Origin: Paraburkholderia kirstenboschensis
GTDB taxonomy: Bacteria > Pseudomonadota > Gammaproteobacteria > Burkholderiales > Burkholderiaceae
Length of the DNA stretch: 64,000 bases
Direction: 5' to 3'
Assembly (NCBI RefSeq): GCF_904848585.1
Contig: NZ_CAJHCR010000012.1
Location: forward strand, 124,001-188,000
The notes under the pieces were generated by a model. It had not been told where the DNA came from. It did no database searches and worked only from the letters and a program-made list of their open reading frames with translations. The position numbers and the translations under genes were made by a program. Shown one piece after another: positions 33,109-40,670 of the stretch (position 1 is its first letter; each line of letters begins with the position of its first letter).

Positions 33109-34542
33109 TTAAGACCGCACGTTATTGGCAAACCCCGCTTCATCGGCATCTGTGCTCGTCGCCATTATGGCTTCACTGCGCAGGCGTTCATATTCGGCCT
33201 TGGGTACGGGGATCGCATTGCGGTCGCCCAGATCGGCAAGGCGAATACGGTACGTTTCCCGAGTCGTGAACGCGGCAAACGCGGCAACCAGACAAATGCC
33301 GAAGGTGAGAAAGCCGATCTTCAACGGGATGTTGGAGGACCCCGGGGGCGCGACTGCGACGAAGAGCGACGGCAGCAAGGCACACAAAGTCGTCCCTACG
33401 TTTTGTCCGATCGCCATGCCGGAGACACGCACGCGCGTGCGGAACAGTTCGGGGAAGAGACTCGGGAACACGCCGTTGAAGCCTTGATAAGCAACGCCCC
33501 ACATGAGCAACGAGAAGACCAGTGAGAGCCAGATACTGTGGATGCTGATGGCGTACAGGTAGCCGAAAGCGAAGATCCCGGAGCTCACAACGCCGACGAT
33601 AACGGGGGGCCTGCGACCGATCTTGTCCGAGAGGTTGCCGACGATGGGGATCAGTATGACGGAGCAAAGGTTGCCGAGGACCGGCACCCACAGGAACACG
33701 CCGGCAGGAAAACCAATACCGTACGCCGGCTGGACTGCATAGGTCGCGCCGAACACAGTCGCGAGGAGCGCGGTGACCGCGGCAAGTGCCATGCCGACAA
33801 CCCGTAGCACGTCGCCCCAACTCTCGCGCAGGACCTCGATGACCGGAGATGCAGCGACTTCTCCTTGCGCCTGCTCTTCGGAGAAAGCGGGGGTCTCATC
33901 GACCTTGCGGCGAATGATGTAACCCACGATGATCACGACGATGCTCAACAGGAACGGAATCCGCCAACCCCATGAAACAAACTGATCCTTTGGCATGAAG
34001 TGGGCGAGCGGCAAGAAGACGGCTGCCGCGAGTAACTGCCCCGCCTGAACCCCCTGGAGGGTAAAGCTTGCGAAGTACCCACGCCGTCCGAACGGCGCGT
34101 GTTCGAGAATCATGGAGCTGGCGCCGGACATCTCTCCCGCAACCGCGAATCCCTGAATGAGCCGCAGGATGACGAGCAGCACTGGCGCCCAGATGCCGAT
34201 CTGCTGGTAGGTGGGCAAGAGGCCCACACACATTGTTGCGGCCCCCATTAGCAGCATGCAGAAGATCAGCACCGTCTTGCGACCGTGGCGGTCGCCTACG
34301 TGCCCGAGCACCATCGCCCCTATCGGACGGGCCACGTAGCCGACACCGAAGGTAGCCAGTGACGCGACGATGCCGACAGTCGGATTGTCTGAGGGAAAGA
34401 AGATCTGCGGGAACAACAATGACGCTGCGGTCGCGTAAATGAAAAAGTCGTAGTACTCGAGCGCTGAGCCGATCCAGCCACTGGCTGCTGCGATCTTTGA
34501 CTGGCGCTTGCTGTGGGGCCTTACCGGTGCATTCCGATTCAT
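33109..34542 (-). CDS. MFS transporter, MHS family
   Basis: A 477-residue, twelve-helix permease. It carries ASGWIGSALEYYDFFIYATA in helix 1, GHVGDRHGRKTVLIF in loop 2-3, RLIQGFAVAGEMSGAS in helix 4 and NLSDKIGRRPPVIVG in loop 8-9, the MHS pattern. It is the first gene of the minus-strand operon and starts 47 bases from the 30-bp palindrome, so IclR control is likely. Its probable role is to import the organic acid broken down by the enzymes encoded on both sides of the regulator. The C-terminal 40 residues are cytoplasmic and polar. Confidence 0.9.
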   Translation of the reverse strand: MNRNAPVRPHSKRQSKIAAASGWIGSALEYYDFFIYATAASLLFPQIFFPSDNPTVGIVASLATFGVGYVARPIGAMVLGHVGDRHGRKTVLIFCMLLMGAATMCVGLLPTYQQIGIWAPVLLVILRLIQGFAVAGEMSGASSMILEHAPFGRRGYFASFTLQGVQAGQLLAAAVFLPLAHFMPKDQFVSWGWRIPFLLSIVVIIVGYIIRRKVDETPAFSEEQAQGEVAASPVIEVLRESWGDVLRVVGMALAAVTALLATVFGATYAVQPAYGIGFPAGVFLWVPVLGNLCSVILIPIVGNLSDKIGRRPPVIVGVVSSGIFAFGYLYAISIHSIWLSLVFSLLMWGVAYQGFNGVFPSLFPELFRTRVRVSGMAIGQNVGTTLCALLPSLFVAVAPPGSSNIPLKIGFLTFGICLVAAFAAFTTRETYRIRLADLGDRNAIPVPKAEYERLRSEAIMATSTDADEAGFANNVRS

Positions 34543-34589
34543 GCCTGTCTCCGTTGTGATTGACTTTCCGGTGCTGGTGGCTTATTATT

Positions 34590-34619
34590 GTAACATCGTT
34601 CCAATAGGAAGGATGTTAC
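34590..34619. promoter_or_regulatory. 30-bp palindromic operator for the IclR regulator
   Basis: The arms GTAACATC and GATGTTAC flank an inner TTCC...GGAA pair around a central AATA; only one base in each arm breaks the symmetry. It lies seven bases before the iclR-like start codon and 47 bases before the divergent transporter start, in an AT-rich stretch. IclR-type proteins bind palindromes of this kind in divergent promoters, so autoregulation and control of both operons are likely. Confidence 0.8.
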
Positions 34620-34626
34620 TCACATT

Positions 34627-35436
34627 ATGAGAGTTGTCAAGGGAGCAGTTGACCGATCGCTTCAGGCGATCGAGTTGCTCGCACGTGAGGCGCGCTGGAT
34701 GCGTATGTCGGACATCGCCGCTGAACTCGAGCTGGAGAAAGGTCCCGCCCATCGCGTGCTCGCACAGTTGTGCGAGCAGGGCTGGGCTGAACAGGACGAA
34801 CACACTTCGCAATACCGTCTGACTCTGAAGCTTTCATTGCTCGGTCAGCGGTACTTGCATGGGCTTGGCTTGCCGGGCCTCGTGCAGCCGATCCTCGACG
34901 AGGTGGCGGCGCAGTGCCGCGAGCTGGTTCGTCTGACCGTCGCAAGCGAAGGGACGCTCGCGTGGCTCGCGTCCTCGCAAGGCGCGGCACCGGGGCTCAT
35001 GTATTCGCCGTCCATGGATAGCCCGATTACCTTGCATGCAACGGCGAACGGGAAGGTGTGGCTGGCGTCGATGTCAAACGACCGGGCGGTCGAATGTGCA
35101 TTGCGCGGTGGACTCGGAAAAGCGGCCGCCAGCGAATGCGGGCCCAAGGCAATCACCAGCATCGAGCAGTTGATTCCCGAGTTGGATCTGACCAGACGGC
35201 GCGGCTATGGGCTCGTCGTAGAAGAGGCTGAACCGGGCGTGGCCGCTTTGGCGGTGCCTGTGCGGTCGCTGAGCGACGGTACGGTGGTCGGCACGATGAG
35301 CATTGCTGGACCGGTGATGCGAGTTCAGCCCGAGCGTTACGACGACTTCTACGCGCTATTGAAAGAGGCAGCTTCGAAGCTAGGTGCGGTATGGCCGCGT
35401 CAAAGCGTGCGTGCCAACGTCAATGAGGCGGCATGA
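34627..35436 (+). CDS. IclR-type transcriptional regulator
   Basis: A 269-residue regulator: a winged helix at residues 5-70 (VDRSLQAIELLAREARWMRM, then SDIAAELELEKGPAHRVLAQ) and an IclR effector domain from about 85 to 255 (QCRELVRLTVASEGTLAWL; the HATANGKVWLA motif; RRRGYGLVVEEAEPGVAALAVPV). The protein overlaps the next gene by four bases, so it is the first gene of its own plus-strand operon. It is divergent from the MHS transporter operon, with the palindrome in between. The ligand is probably the pathway substrate or an intermediate keto acid. Confidence 0.92.
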   Translation: MRVVKGAVDRSLQAIELLAREARWMRMSDIAAELELEKGPAHRVLAQLCEQGWAEQDEHTSQYRLTLKLSLLGQRYLHGLGLPGLVQPILDEVAAQCRELVRLTVASEGTLAWLASSQGAAPGLMYSPSMDSPITLHATANGKVWLASMSNDRAVECALRGGLGKAAASECGPKAITSIEQLIPELDLTRRRGYGLVVEEAEPGVAALAVPVRSLSDGTVVGTMSIAGPVMRVQPERYDDFYALLKEAASKLGAVWPRQSVRANVNEAA

Positions 35437-36242
35437 ACATGCCAGCCGCAACGCAGGCCGCCGAGACTATCGCCATTCCGCATGCACAGGCAGCACGCAT
35501 TCTTGCGACAGCGCGTCGACAAGGCGTGCTCGTCGAGCGGCTGCCTGTCGAACTGCAGCCTACGAATGTCGACGACGGTTTCGCAATCCAGCAAGAGGTC
35601 AGCCATCAGCTAGGTAGGGGGATCCTCGCATGGAAATGCGCGCTTCCGCAGCCGGGCAAAGTCATCGCCGCGCCGGTCTATGACGCTGATATCCGTCGCG
35701 GCGATGTATGTCGCATGAGCGGGCCTCTGCGCGCCTTTGCGAGGGCGGAGCCGGAACTGGCCTGTCTGCTGAATCGCGACCTGCCCCCACGGCTCGAAGC
35801 CTATAGCGAAGCAGAAGTGCTCGACGCTCTTGGGCACACGCACCTGGCGCTCGAATTGTTAGGCAGTCGTTATTCGCATCCCGAAACGCTGACGTTTCCT
35901 GAACTACTCGCAGACGGCTTGTTCAATGCCGGCCTTGTCATCGGACCGCGCGTTAGTTCGATCCAAGGCGCGACGCCGGCCGATCTGCCCATCGAATTCG
36001 ACGTCAGTCTGGCCAGCGTCGGGGAAGAAGCAGTCACGTTCGCAGGACGCCACCCTGATCGGGGCGTGCTCGCGCCGATCGTGTGGCTCGCCAATTTCCT
36101 TCGCGTCCGCGGCCTTGGACTGCATGCCCGCCAGGCTGTGATCACCGGATCTTACGCGGGCGTTCTGGAGTTGCCAGTCGGTCGCGAGTTGCGTATCGGG
36201 TTCGGCAACCTCGGCACTTTGCCGATCACTTTTTTGTCTTGA
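35433..36242 (+). CDS. 2-keto-4-pentenoate hydratase-like protein (MhpD/HpaH type, FAH superfamily)
   Basis: A 269-residue protein. Its ATG overlaps the IclR stop as ATGA. The N-terminal helix bundle (residues 15-60) and the metal site Glu pair in FARAEPELACLLNRDLPP match 2-oxopent-4-enoate or 2-oxohept-3-ene-dioate hydratases. It probably adds water to an unsaturated 2-keto acid. The C-terminal half has ITGSYAGVLELPVG, a family-typical loop. Together with the two other FAH-superfamily enzymes of the cluster it points to successive steps on a 2-keto-3-deoxy type acid. Substrate unknown. Confidence 0.8.
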   Translation: MNMPAATQAAETIAIPHAQAARILATARRQGVLVERLPVELQPTNVDDGFAIQQEVSHQLGRGILAWKCALPQPGKVIAAPVYDADIRRGDVCRMSGPLRAFARAEPELACLLNRDLPPRLEAYSEAEVLDALGHTHLALELLGSRYSHPETLTFPELLADGLFNAGLVIGPRVSSIQGATPADLPIEFDVSLASVGEEAVTFAGRHPDRGVLAPIVWLANFLRVRGLGLHARQAVITGSYAGVLELPVGRELRIGFGNLGTLPITFLS

Positions 36243-36254
36243 TAGGAGTAGTAC

Positions 36255-37148
36255 ATGCGTCTCGTCCGTTTCGGCCAGCCAGGTCAAGAGCGCCCCGGTA
36301 TCATCGATTCGAGCGGCGCGATCCGCGATCTGACGGGCATCGTGGATGACATTGATGGAACGACTGTCTCGCCAGTCGCCCTTTCTAAACTGAGCGAACT
36401 CGATCTCGATCGTCTACCCGTCGTTGAAGCGGGCACGCGTCTCGGCGCCTGCGTCGGCAATGTCCGCAATCTCGTGTGCATCGGCCTGAACTACTCCGAT
36501 CATGCTGCTGAAACCGACACGCCGATACCGCGGGAACCTGTCGTGTTCAACAAGCACACGGGCTCCATCAGCGGCCCGAACGACCCGGTCGTCTTGCCCG
36601 CCGACGCGCAAAAGCTGGATTGGGAGGTCGAACTCGGCGTGGTGATCGGCAAACCCGCCTGGCAGATCGACGAAGCCAACGCGCTGGACCATGTGGCGGG
36701 TTACTGTCTTGCCAATGATGTTTCCGAACGTGCGTATCAGCTCGAACGCGAAGGGCAGTGGACCAAGGGCAAAAGCGGATTCTCGTTCGCTCCGCTCGGA
36801 CCGTGGCTTGTCACGCGTGATGAGATCCCCGACTCGCAGGTGCTGGACCTGTGGCTCGACGTCAACGGCACGCGTCGTCAGACCGGCAACACGCGGACCA
36901 TGATCTTCAACGTCGCGCATATCGTGGCGTATCTAAGCCGCTTCATGCCGTTGATGGCTGGCGACGTCATCATTACGGGCACGCCCCCCGGCGTGGGCCT
37001 CGGTCAGAAGCCGCCGGTCTTCCTGAAAGCAGGCGACACGATGACGCTCGGCGGCAGCGGGCTCGGCACGCAGACACAAAAGGTCGTGCAGTATGCGGAC
37101 ACACTTGGCGCGGCATGGGGCCGCGGCGACTATCCGTTGGCACTCTAA
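36255..37148 (+). CDS. Fumarylacetoacetate hydrolase family protein (2,4-diketo-3-deoxy acid hydrolase-like)
   Basis: A 297-residue short FAH protein. It shows IGLNYSDHAAE, metal ligands in WEVELGVVIG (Glu-x-Glu), NDVSERAYQ, KSGFSFAPLGPWLVT and ITGTPPGVGLG. This pattern fits acylpyruvate hydrolases and 2,4-diketo-3-deoxy-L-fuconate hydrolase, which split a 2,4-diketo acid into pyruvate and a hydroxy acid. The start follows TAGGAGTAGTAC, 12 bases after the preceding gene. Acylpyruvase or ureidoglycolate-lyase-like activity are alternatives within the family. Confidence 0.85.
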   Translation: MRLVRFGQPGQERPGIIDSSGAIRDLTGIVDDIDGTTVSPVALSKLSELDLDRLPVVEAGTRLGACVGNVRNLVCIGLNYSDHAAETDTPIPREPVVFNKHTGSISGPNDPVVLPADAQKLDWEVELGVVIGKPAWQIDEANALDHVAGYCLANDVSERAYQLEREGQWTKGKSGFSFAPLGPWLVTRDEIPDSQVLDLWLDVNGTRRQTGNTRTMIFNVAHIVAYLSRFMPLMAGDVIITGTPPGVGLGQKPPVFLKAGDTMTLGGSGLGTQTQKVVQYADTLGAAWGRGDYPLAL

Positions 37149-37175
37149 GACAATCCGATTTGGAAGGGAGGAGAT

Positions 37176-37871
37176 ATGAGCCTTGCTGGAACGGGCGTTG
37201 TCGCAATCTGGCATGACCTGCTGCCGGAAGCGAAGGATGAATTTTACGAGTGGCACAACCGCGAGCACATGCCCGAACGCGCCGGGATTCCAGGGTTCAG
37301 GCGCGGTCGGCGCTTTATAGCACTGGATTCAGGTCCGGAGTACTTCAATCTTTACGAGGCCGATACGGTCGAGGTGCTTGGCGCGCAAGACTATCTTTCC
37401 CGGCTGAATACGCCGACGCCGTGGACGAAGCAGGTGGTCGCCTCTTTCCGGAGCGTCGCACGCTCGATCTGTCACGTGGCTTATTCGGACGGTGTAGGGC
37501 AGGGTGCCAATCTCATGACTGTGCGGTTTGACGTGCCATCGGCTGCGCGGGCAGAGGTCGTGAAGGCTTTGCGTCAGCGCGTCCTTCCGCCGCTCGTGGA
37601 CCTGCCCGGTATCACGGGCGTGCACCTGTGCCTTGCAGACGAAGCGATCAGCAAAGTGGAAACGGCGGAGAAGAAGGCGCGCTCAGAAGGCACCCAGGTA
37701 CCGACATGGGTCGTGTTAGTCGAAGGGTGCCGGGCAGACTATGTCCGGTCAGCGGTGGACCGTTTCGTTTCGGGACTCGCGGCATTGCCTCAGACCGGCG
37801 CGACAGCGCCCGACACGACGCTCTATCAACTGGAGTACACGCGCTGCAAAACGCCCTGGAGCGCTGGCTAA
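37176..37871 (+). CDS. Small alpha/beta ferredoxin-like (EthD/DUF4286-type) protein
   Basis: A 231-residue protein preceded by GGAAGGGAGGAGAT. Residues 8-105 resemble a dimeric alpha/beta barrel of the EthD/DUF4286 type: WHDLLPEAKDEFYEWHNREH, then MPERAGIPGFRRGRRF, where WHN..H and a conserved Arg shape the pocket. The second half (115-225) looks like a diverged repeat of the same fold. It has no catalytic label but recurs in catabolic operons and may isomerise or stabilise an unstable intermediate. Its place between two enzyme genes supports a role in the same pathway. Confidence 0.7.
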   Translation: MSLAGTGVVAIWHDLLPEAKDEFYEWHNREHMPERAGIPGFRRGRRFIALDSGPEYFNLYEADTVEVLGAQDYLSRLNTPTPWTKQVVASFRSVARSICHVAYSDGVGQGANLMTVRFDVPSAARAEVVKALRQRVLPPLVDLPGITGVHLCLADEAISKVETAEKKARSEGTQVPTWVVLVEGCRADYVRSAVDRFVSGLAALPQTGATAPDTTLYQLEYTRCKTPWSAG

Positions 37872-37876
37872 GAAGT

Positions 37877-37898
37877 TAAGCGGCTAAGCGGCTAAGCG
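37877..37898. repeat. Short tandem repeat of TAAGCGGC
   Basis: Two full and one partial copy of the 8-bp unit TAAGCGGC lie six bases after the stop of the preceding gene and 90 bases before the altronate dehydratase-like start. Possibly slipped-strand variable; no function is assigned. Confidence 0.8.
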
Positions 37899-37987
37899 TC
37901 GTCTGATCATCGCTCCACGGCCGGTCGCACGATTCCCACGTGGCCAGACGCGACCGCCTTTACCCTGAGAAACGTAGGAGTAGTGCC

Positions 37988-39559
37988 ATGTCGTTGAATA
38001 TTGCCGACACGTCCGCCTCATCCACCGCGTCGATGTCGGCTCGTGTCATACGACTCAATCCTGCCGACGATGTTGTTATCGCGCTCGAACAGCTTGTGTC
38101 CGGCACGGTGATCGACAGGGAAGCGGTGACAGTCTCAGGGCTGATTCCGCCCGGTCACAAAGTGGCGACGCGGGACATCGGTCAGGGTGAGGCGGTGCAC
38201 CGCTACGGCCAGGTGATCGGCTTTGCAAGTCAGCCCATTCGAGCGGGGCAGCATGTACACACCCATAATCTCGCGATGGGCGACTTTGCGCGCGACTACG
38301 CATTCGGTCAGGCCGCGCGTCCGACCGTACGCTCGAACGAGCCCGCAACATTCCAGGGCATTGTCCGCGCAGACGGCCGTGTCGCCACACGCAACTACAT
38401 CGGGATCCTCACCTCGGTGAATTGTTCGGCCACGGTCGCGCGGGCCATTGCTGATCATTTCCGCCGCGACATCCATCCTGAACAACTGGCTGCGTTCCCG
38501 AATGTCGATGGCGTCGTCGCACTCACCCATGGTTCCGGTTGCGCCATCGACTCTGAAGGCGATGGTCTCGCGATCCTGCAGCGCACGATTGGCGGCTATG
38601 CATGCCATCCGAATTTCGCGAGCGTGCTGGTCGTCGGTCTCGGGTGTGAAACGAATCAGATTCCGCGATTACTTGAGACGCAGGGACTCCGGGAACACGA
38701 CCGCTTGCGAGCGTTTACGATCCAGGACAGCGGTGGTACCACACTGACGATTGCGAAGGGTATTGAACTGGTTCGGAGCATGTTGCCCGAAGCGAACAAC
38801 GTGAGGCGAGAGCCGGTCAGCGCAAGTCATCTCACGGTCGGTCTTCAATGCGGAGGATCGGATGGGTACTCTGGCATCACTGCCAATCCGGTGCTCGGCG
38901 CAGCTGTTGATCTGCTGGTGCAGCACGGCGGCACCGCGATTCTCTCGGAGACGCCCGAAATTTATGGCGCGGAGCATTTACTAACGCGTCGTGCCGCAAC
39001 GCCCGAGGTGGGTCGAAAGCTGCTTGATCGCATCAAGTGGTGGCAAGCCTATGCGCATCGGCAAGGGGCGCAAATGAACAACAATCCGTCTGCGGGCAAC
39101 AAGGCGGGTGGCTTGACGACCGTCCTTGAAAAATCGCTGGGAGGCATTGCTAAAGCCGGGTCAACCAATCTGACCGAGGTGTACGAGTATGCGCAGCCGA
39201 TCAGGGCGCGCGGCCTGGTGTTTATGGACACGCCCGGCTACGACCCGGTGTCGGCTACGGGCCAGGTAGCGGGCGGTGCGAACCTGATCTGCTTCACGAC
39301 GGGACGTGGCTCAGCTTACGGCTGCGCGCCCGCGCCGTCAGTCAAACTTGCGACGAACACAGCACTTTGGCAACGACAGTCCGACGATATGGACCTGAAC
39401 TGCGGAGAAGTGCTGGAAGGGAGAACGACGATCGAGCAACTGGGCGCAGTGCTTTTCCAATTGCTTCTGGATGTCGCCTCGGGGAACCATACTCGCAGTG
39501 AGCGGCACGGTTACGGACAAAACGAATTCGTACCTTGGCAAATTAGCGCGATCATGTGA
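37988..39559 (+). CDS. Altronate/galactarate dehydratase family protein (UxaA/GarD type)
   Basis: A 523-residue protein starting at ATG 37988 behind TAGGAGTAGTGCC; the frame is open 16 codons further up without a site. Residues 15-105 form the SAF domain (VTVSGLIPPGHKVATRDIG, a substrate-lid beta clip). The main domain has VATRNYIGILTSVNCSATVA, THGSGCAID, GLGCETNQI and GLQCGGSDGYSGITANP with the conserved Cys residues that hold the catalytic metal. The family removes water from altronate, galactarate or related sugar acids to give 2-keto-3-deoxy acids. It would supply the 2-keto-3-deoxy substrate for the FAH-type enzymes of the cluster. Confidence 0.88.
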   Translation: MSLNIADTSASSTASMSARVIRLNPADDVVIALEQLVSGTVIDREAVTVSGLIPPGHKVATRDIGQGEAVHRYGQVIGFASQPIRAGQHVHTHNLAMGDFARDYAFGQAARPTVRSNEPATFQGIVRADGRVATRNYIGILTSVNCSATVARAIADHFRRDIHPEQLAAFPNVDGVVALTHGSGCAIDSEGDGLAILQRTIGGYACHPNFASVLVVGLGCETNQIPRLLETQGLREHDRLRAFTIQDSGGTTLTIAKGIELVRSMLPEANNVRREPVSASHLTVGLQCGGSDGYSGITANPVLGAAVDLLVQHGGTAILSETPEIYGAEHLLTRRAATPEVGRKLLDRIKWWQAYAHRQGAQMNNNPSAGNKAGGLTTVLEKSLGGIAKAGSTNLTEVYEYAQPIRARGLVFMDTPGYDPVSATGQVAGGANLICFTTGRGSAYGCAPAPSVKLATNTALWQRQSDDMDLNCGEVLEGRTTIEQLGAVLFQLLLDVASGNHTRSERHGYGQNEFVPWQISAIM

Positions 39560-39758
39560 GCGCACATTAAACCATCGGACCTCGCAATGCTGCTTGGCAG
39601 ACAGTGACTTCCCGGCGCTGTTTTTTCCTAAGCGCGCAGGTCCAGGCAACTAAGGGCAAGGGAAAGGCCGCTCCGCGTCGGAGATCTGCCGCTGCATGAT
39701 CGGCGGTTAAAACAGTCGGCTTTGGGGGCGATCACAGGCGTCGCCGCTCGGCCCAGAA

Positions 39759-40468
39759 ATGGACATCGCCGCGATGACTCACGAGGCCGTGAAAGTGTTT
39801 GTAGAGACGGGAGCCAACGCATTTTTTAAATGGCGTCCAGGCGCTCAACGGGCCAGGTAGAAACTAACGTCCCGCGACGCAGCAGCGAACGGCCACGATG
39901 CGGGTCCATCGAAGCCACGACGGTCGGTTTGTTGCTCGGTGCGCACGAACCGGCGACGACGTATTGCGCCGAGGCCGAAGCCAACGCGGCCAGCCATGGT
40001 CGGCTGCCTACAGGTGCGCTACGACTGGTCGGGCATGCGATCGCCACGCTGACCAGGCTCCCACCATTCAAGATCGCTCCGGACTTCACGCTAACCGGGC
40101 GGCCCGTCGACCTGACGGCTGACGGTGACGACCTCGGTATCGTCCTACCTTTCATGCTGCCGACGAATCTGGCCGTGCCCCGGCTTCTCTAGCGGTGGCC
40201 GCTGGTGATCGTCACCACGGAGGCTTACCTGAACAGGAGGCCTCGGCCGCGGCATCCCGCAGCGCTGGCGGACCATGTGTTCGTCACTGTTCCCCCTTCG
40301 ATGCACAAGCCATTCGTCACCTTCCGAATAGGGCACGAAAACGTCGAGTTCTCGATCAACCATGAGATCACCTCGAATAACGCTACTTTCAACCGCGACA
40401 TTCAGCTAGAGCGATTTGATGTTGGCGTGTTTTCAAAGCGGACGCTGAGGCTTGGCCGCACCCGTTAG
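39759..40468 (+). pseudogene. Decayed LysR-type regulator gene
   Basis: Three frames together spell a worn LysR protein. At 39759 MDIAAMTHEAVKVFVETGA resembles a LysR N-terminus. At about 39940-40190 there is an AEAEANAAS segment, PTGALRLV and LTGRPVDLTADGDDLGIVLP, the start of the effector domain. After a stop at 40190, a new frame gives VTTEAYLNRRPRPRHPAALA and FSINHEITSNNATFNRD, the later effector domain. Most of the DNA-binding region is missing. It cannot make a working regulator. It fills the gap between the sugar-acid cluster and the DUF3141 operon. Confidence 0.7.
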
Positions 40469-40520
40469 AAGGCACCGCATTGGTGCGGCATCTTGGCCTC
40501 GTCCATCGGCAGCCGCAAGA

Positions 40521-40534
40521 TTGATCTAGGTCAC
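40521..40534. promoter_or_regulatory. Probable FNR/ANR-type site upstream of the DUF3141 gene
   Basis: TTGATCTAGGTCAC matches the FNR/ANR consensus TTGAT-N4-ATCAA perfectly in the left half and in three of five bases in the right half. It lies 137 bases before the start codon of the first gene of the putative low-oxygen operon. A perfect box of the same type lies upstream of ppk2. Confidence 0.55.
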
Positions 40535-40670
40535 AACAGGCCAAACCCGCACGCGTACGCTGCACGAGTTGCATGCGTTATCGGTGGGCGCACGAATTAT
40601 CGAGCCCGCCAGCAGCCCGCGGGGCAGCCGCTAGCGCGGCTCAATCGATGTAGCAATGGAGGACGGTGTC

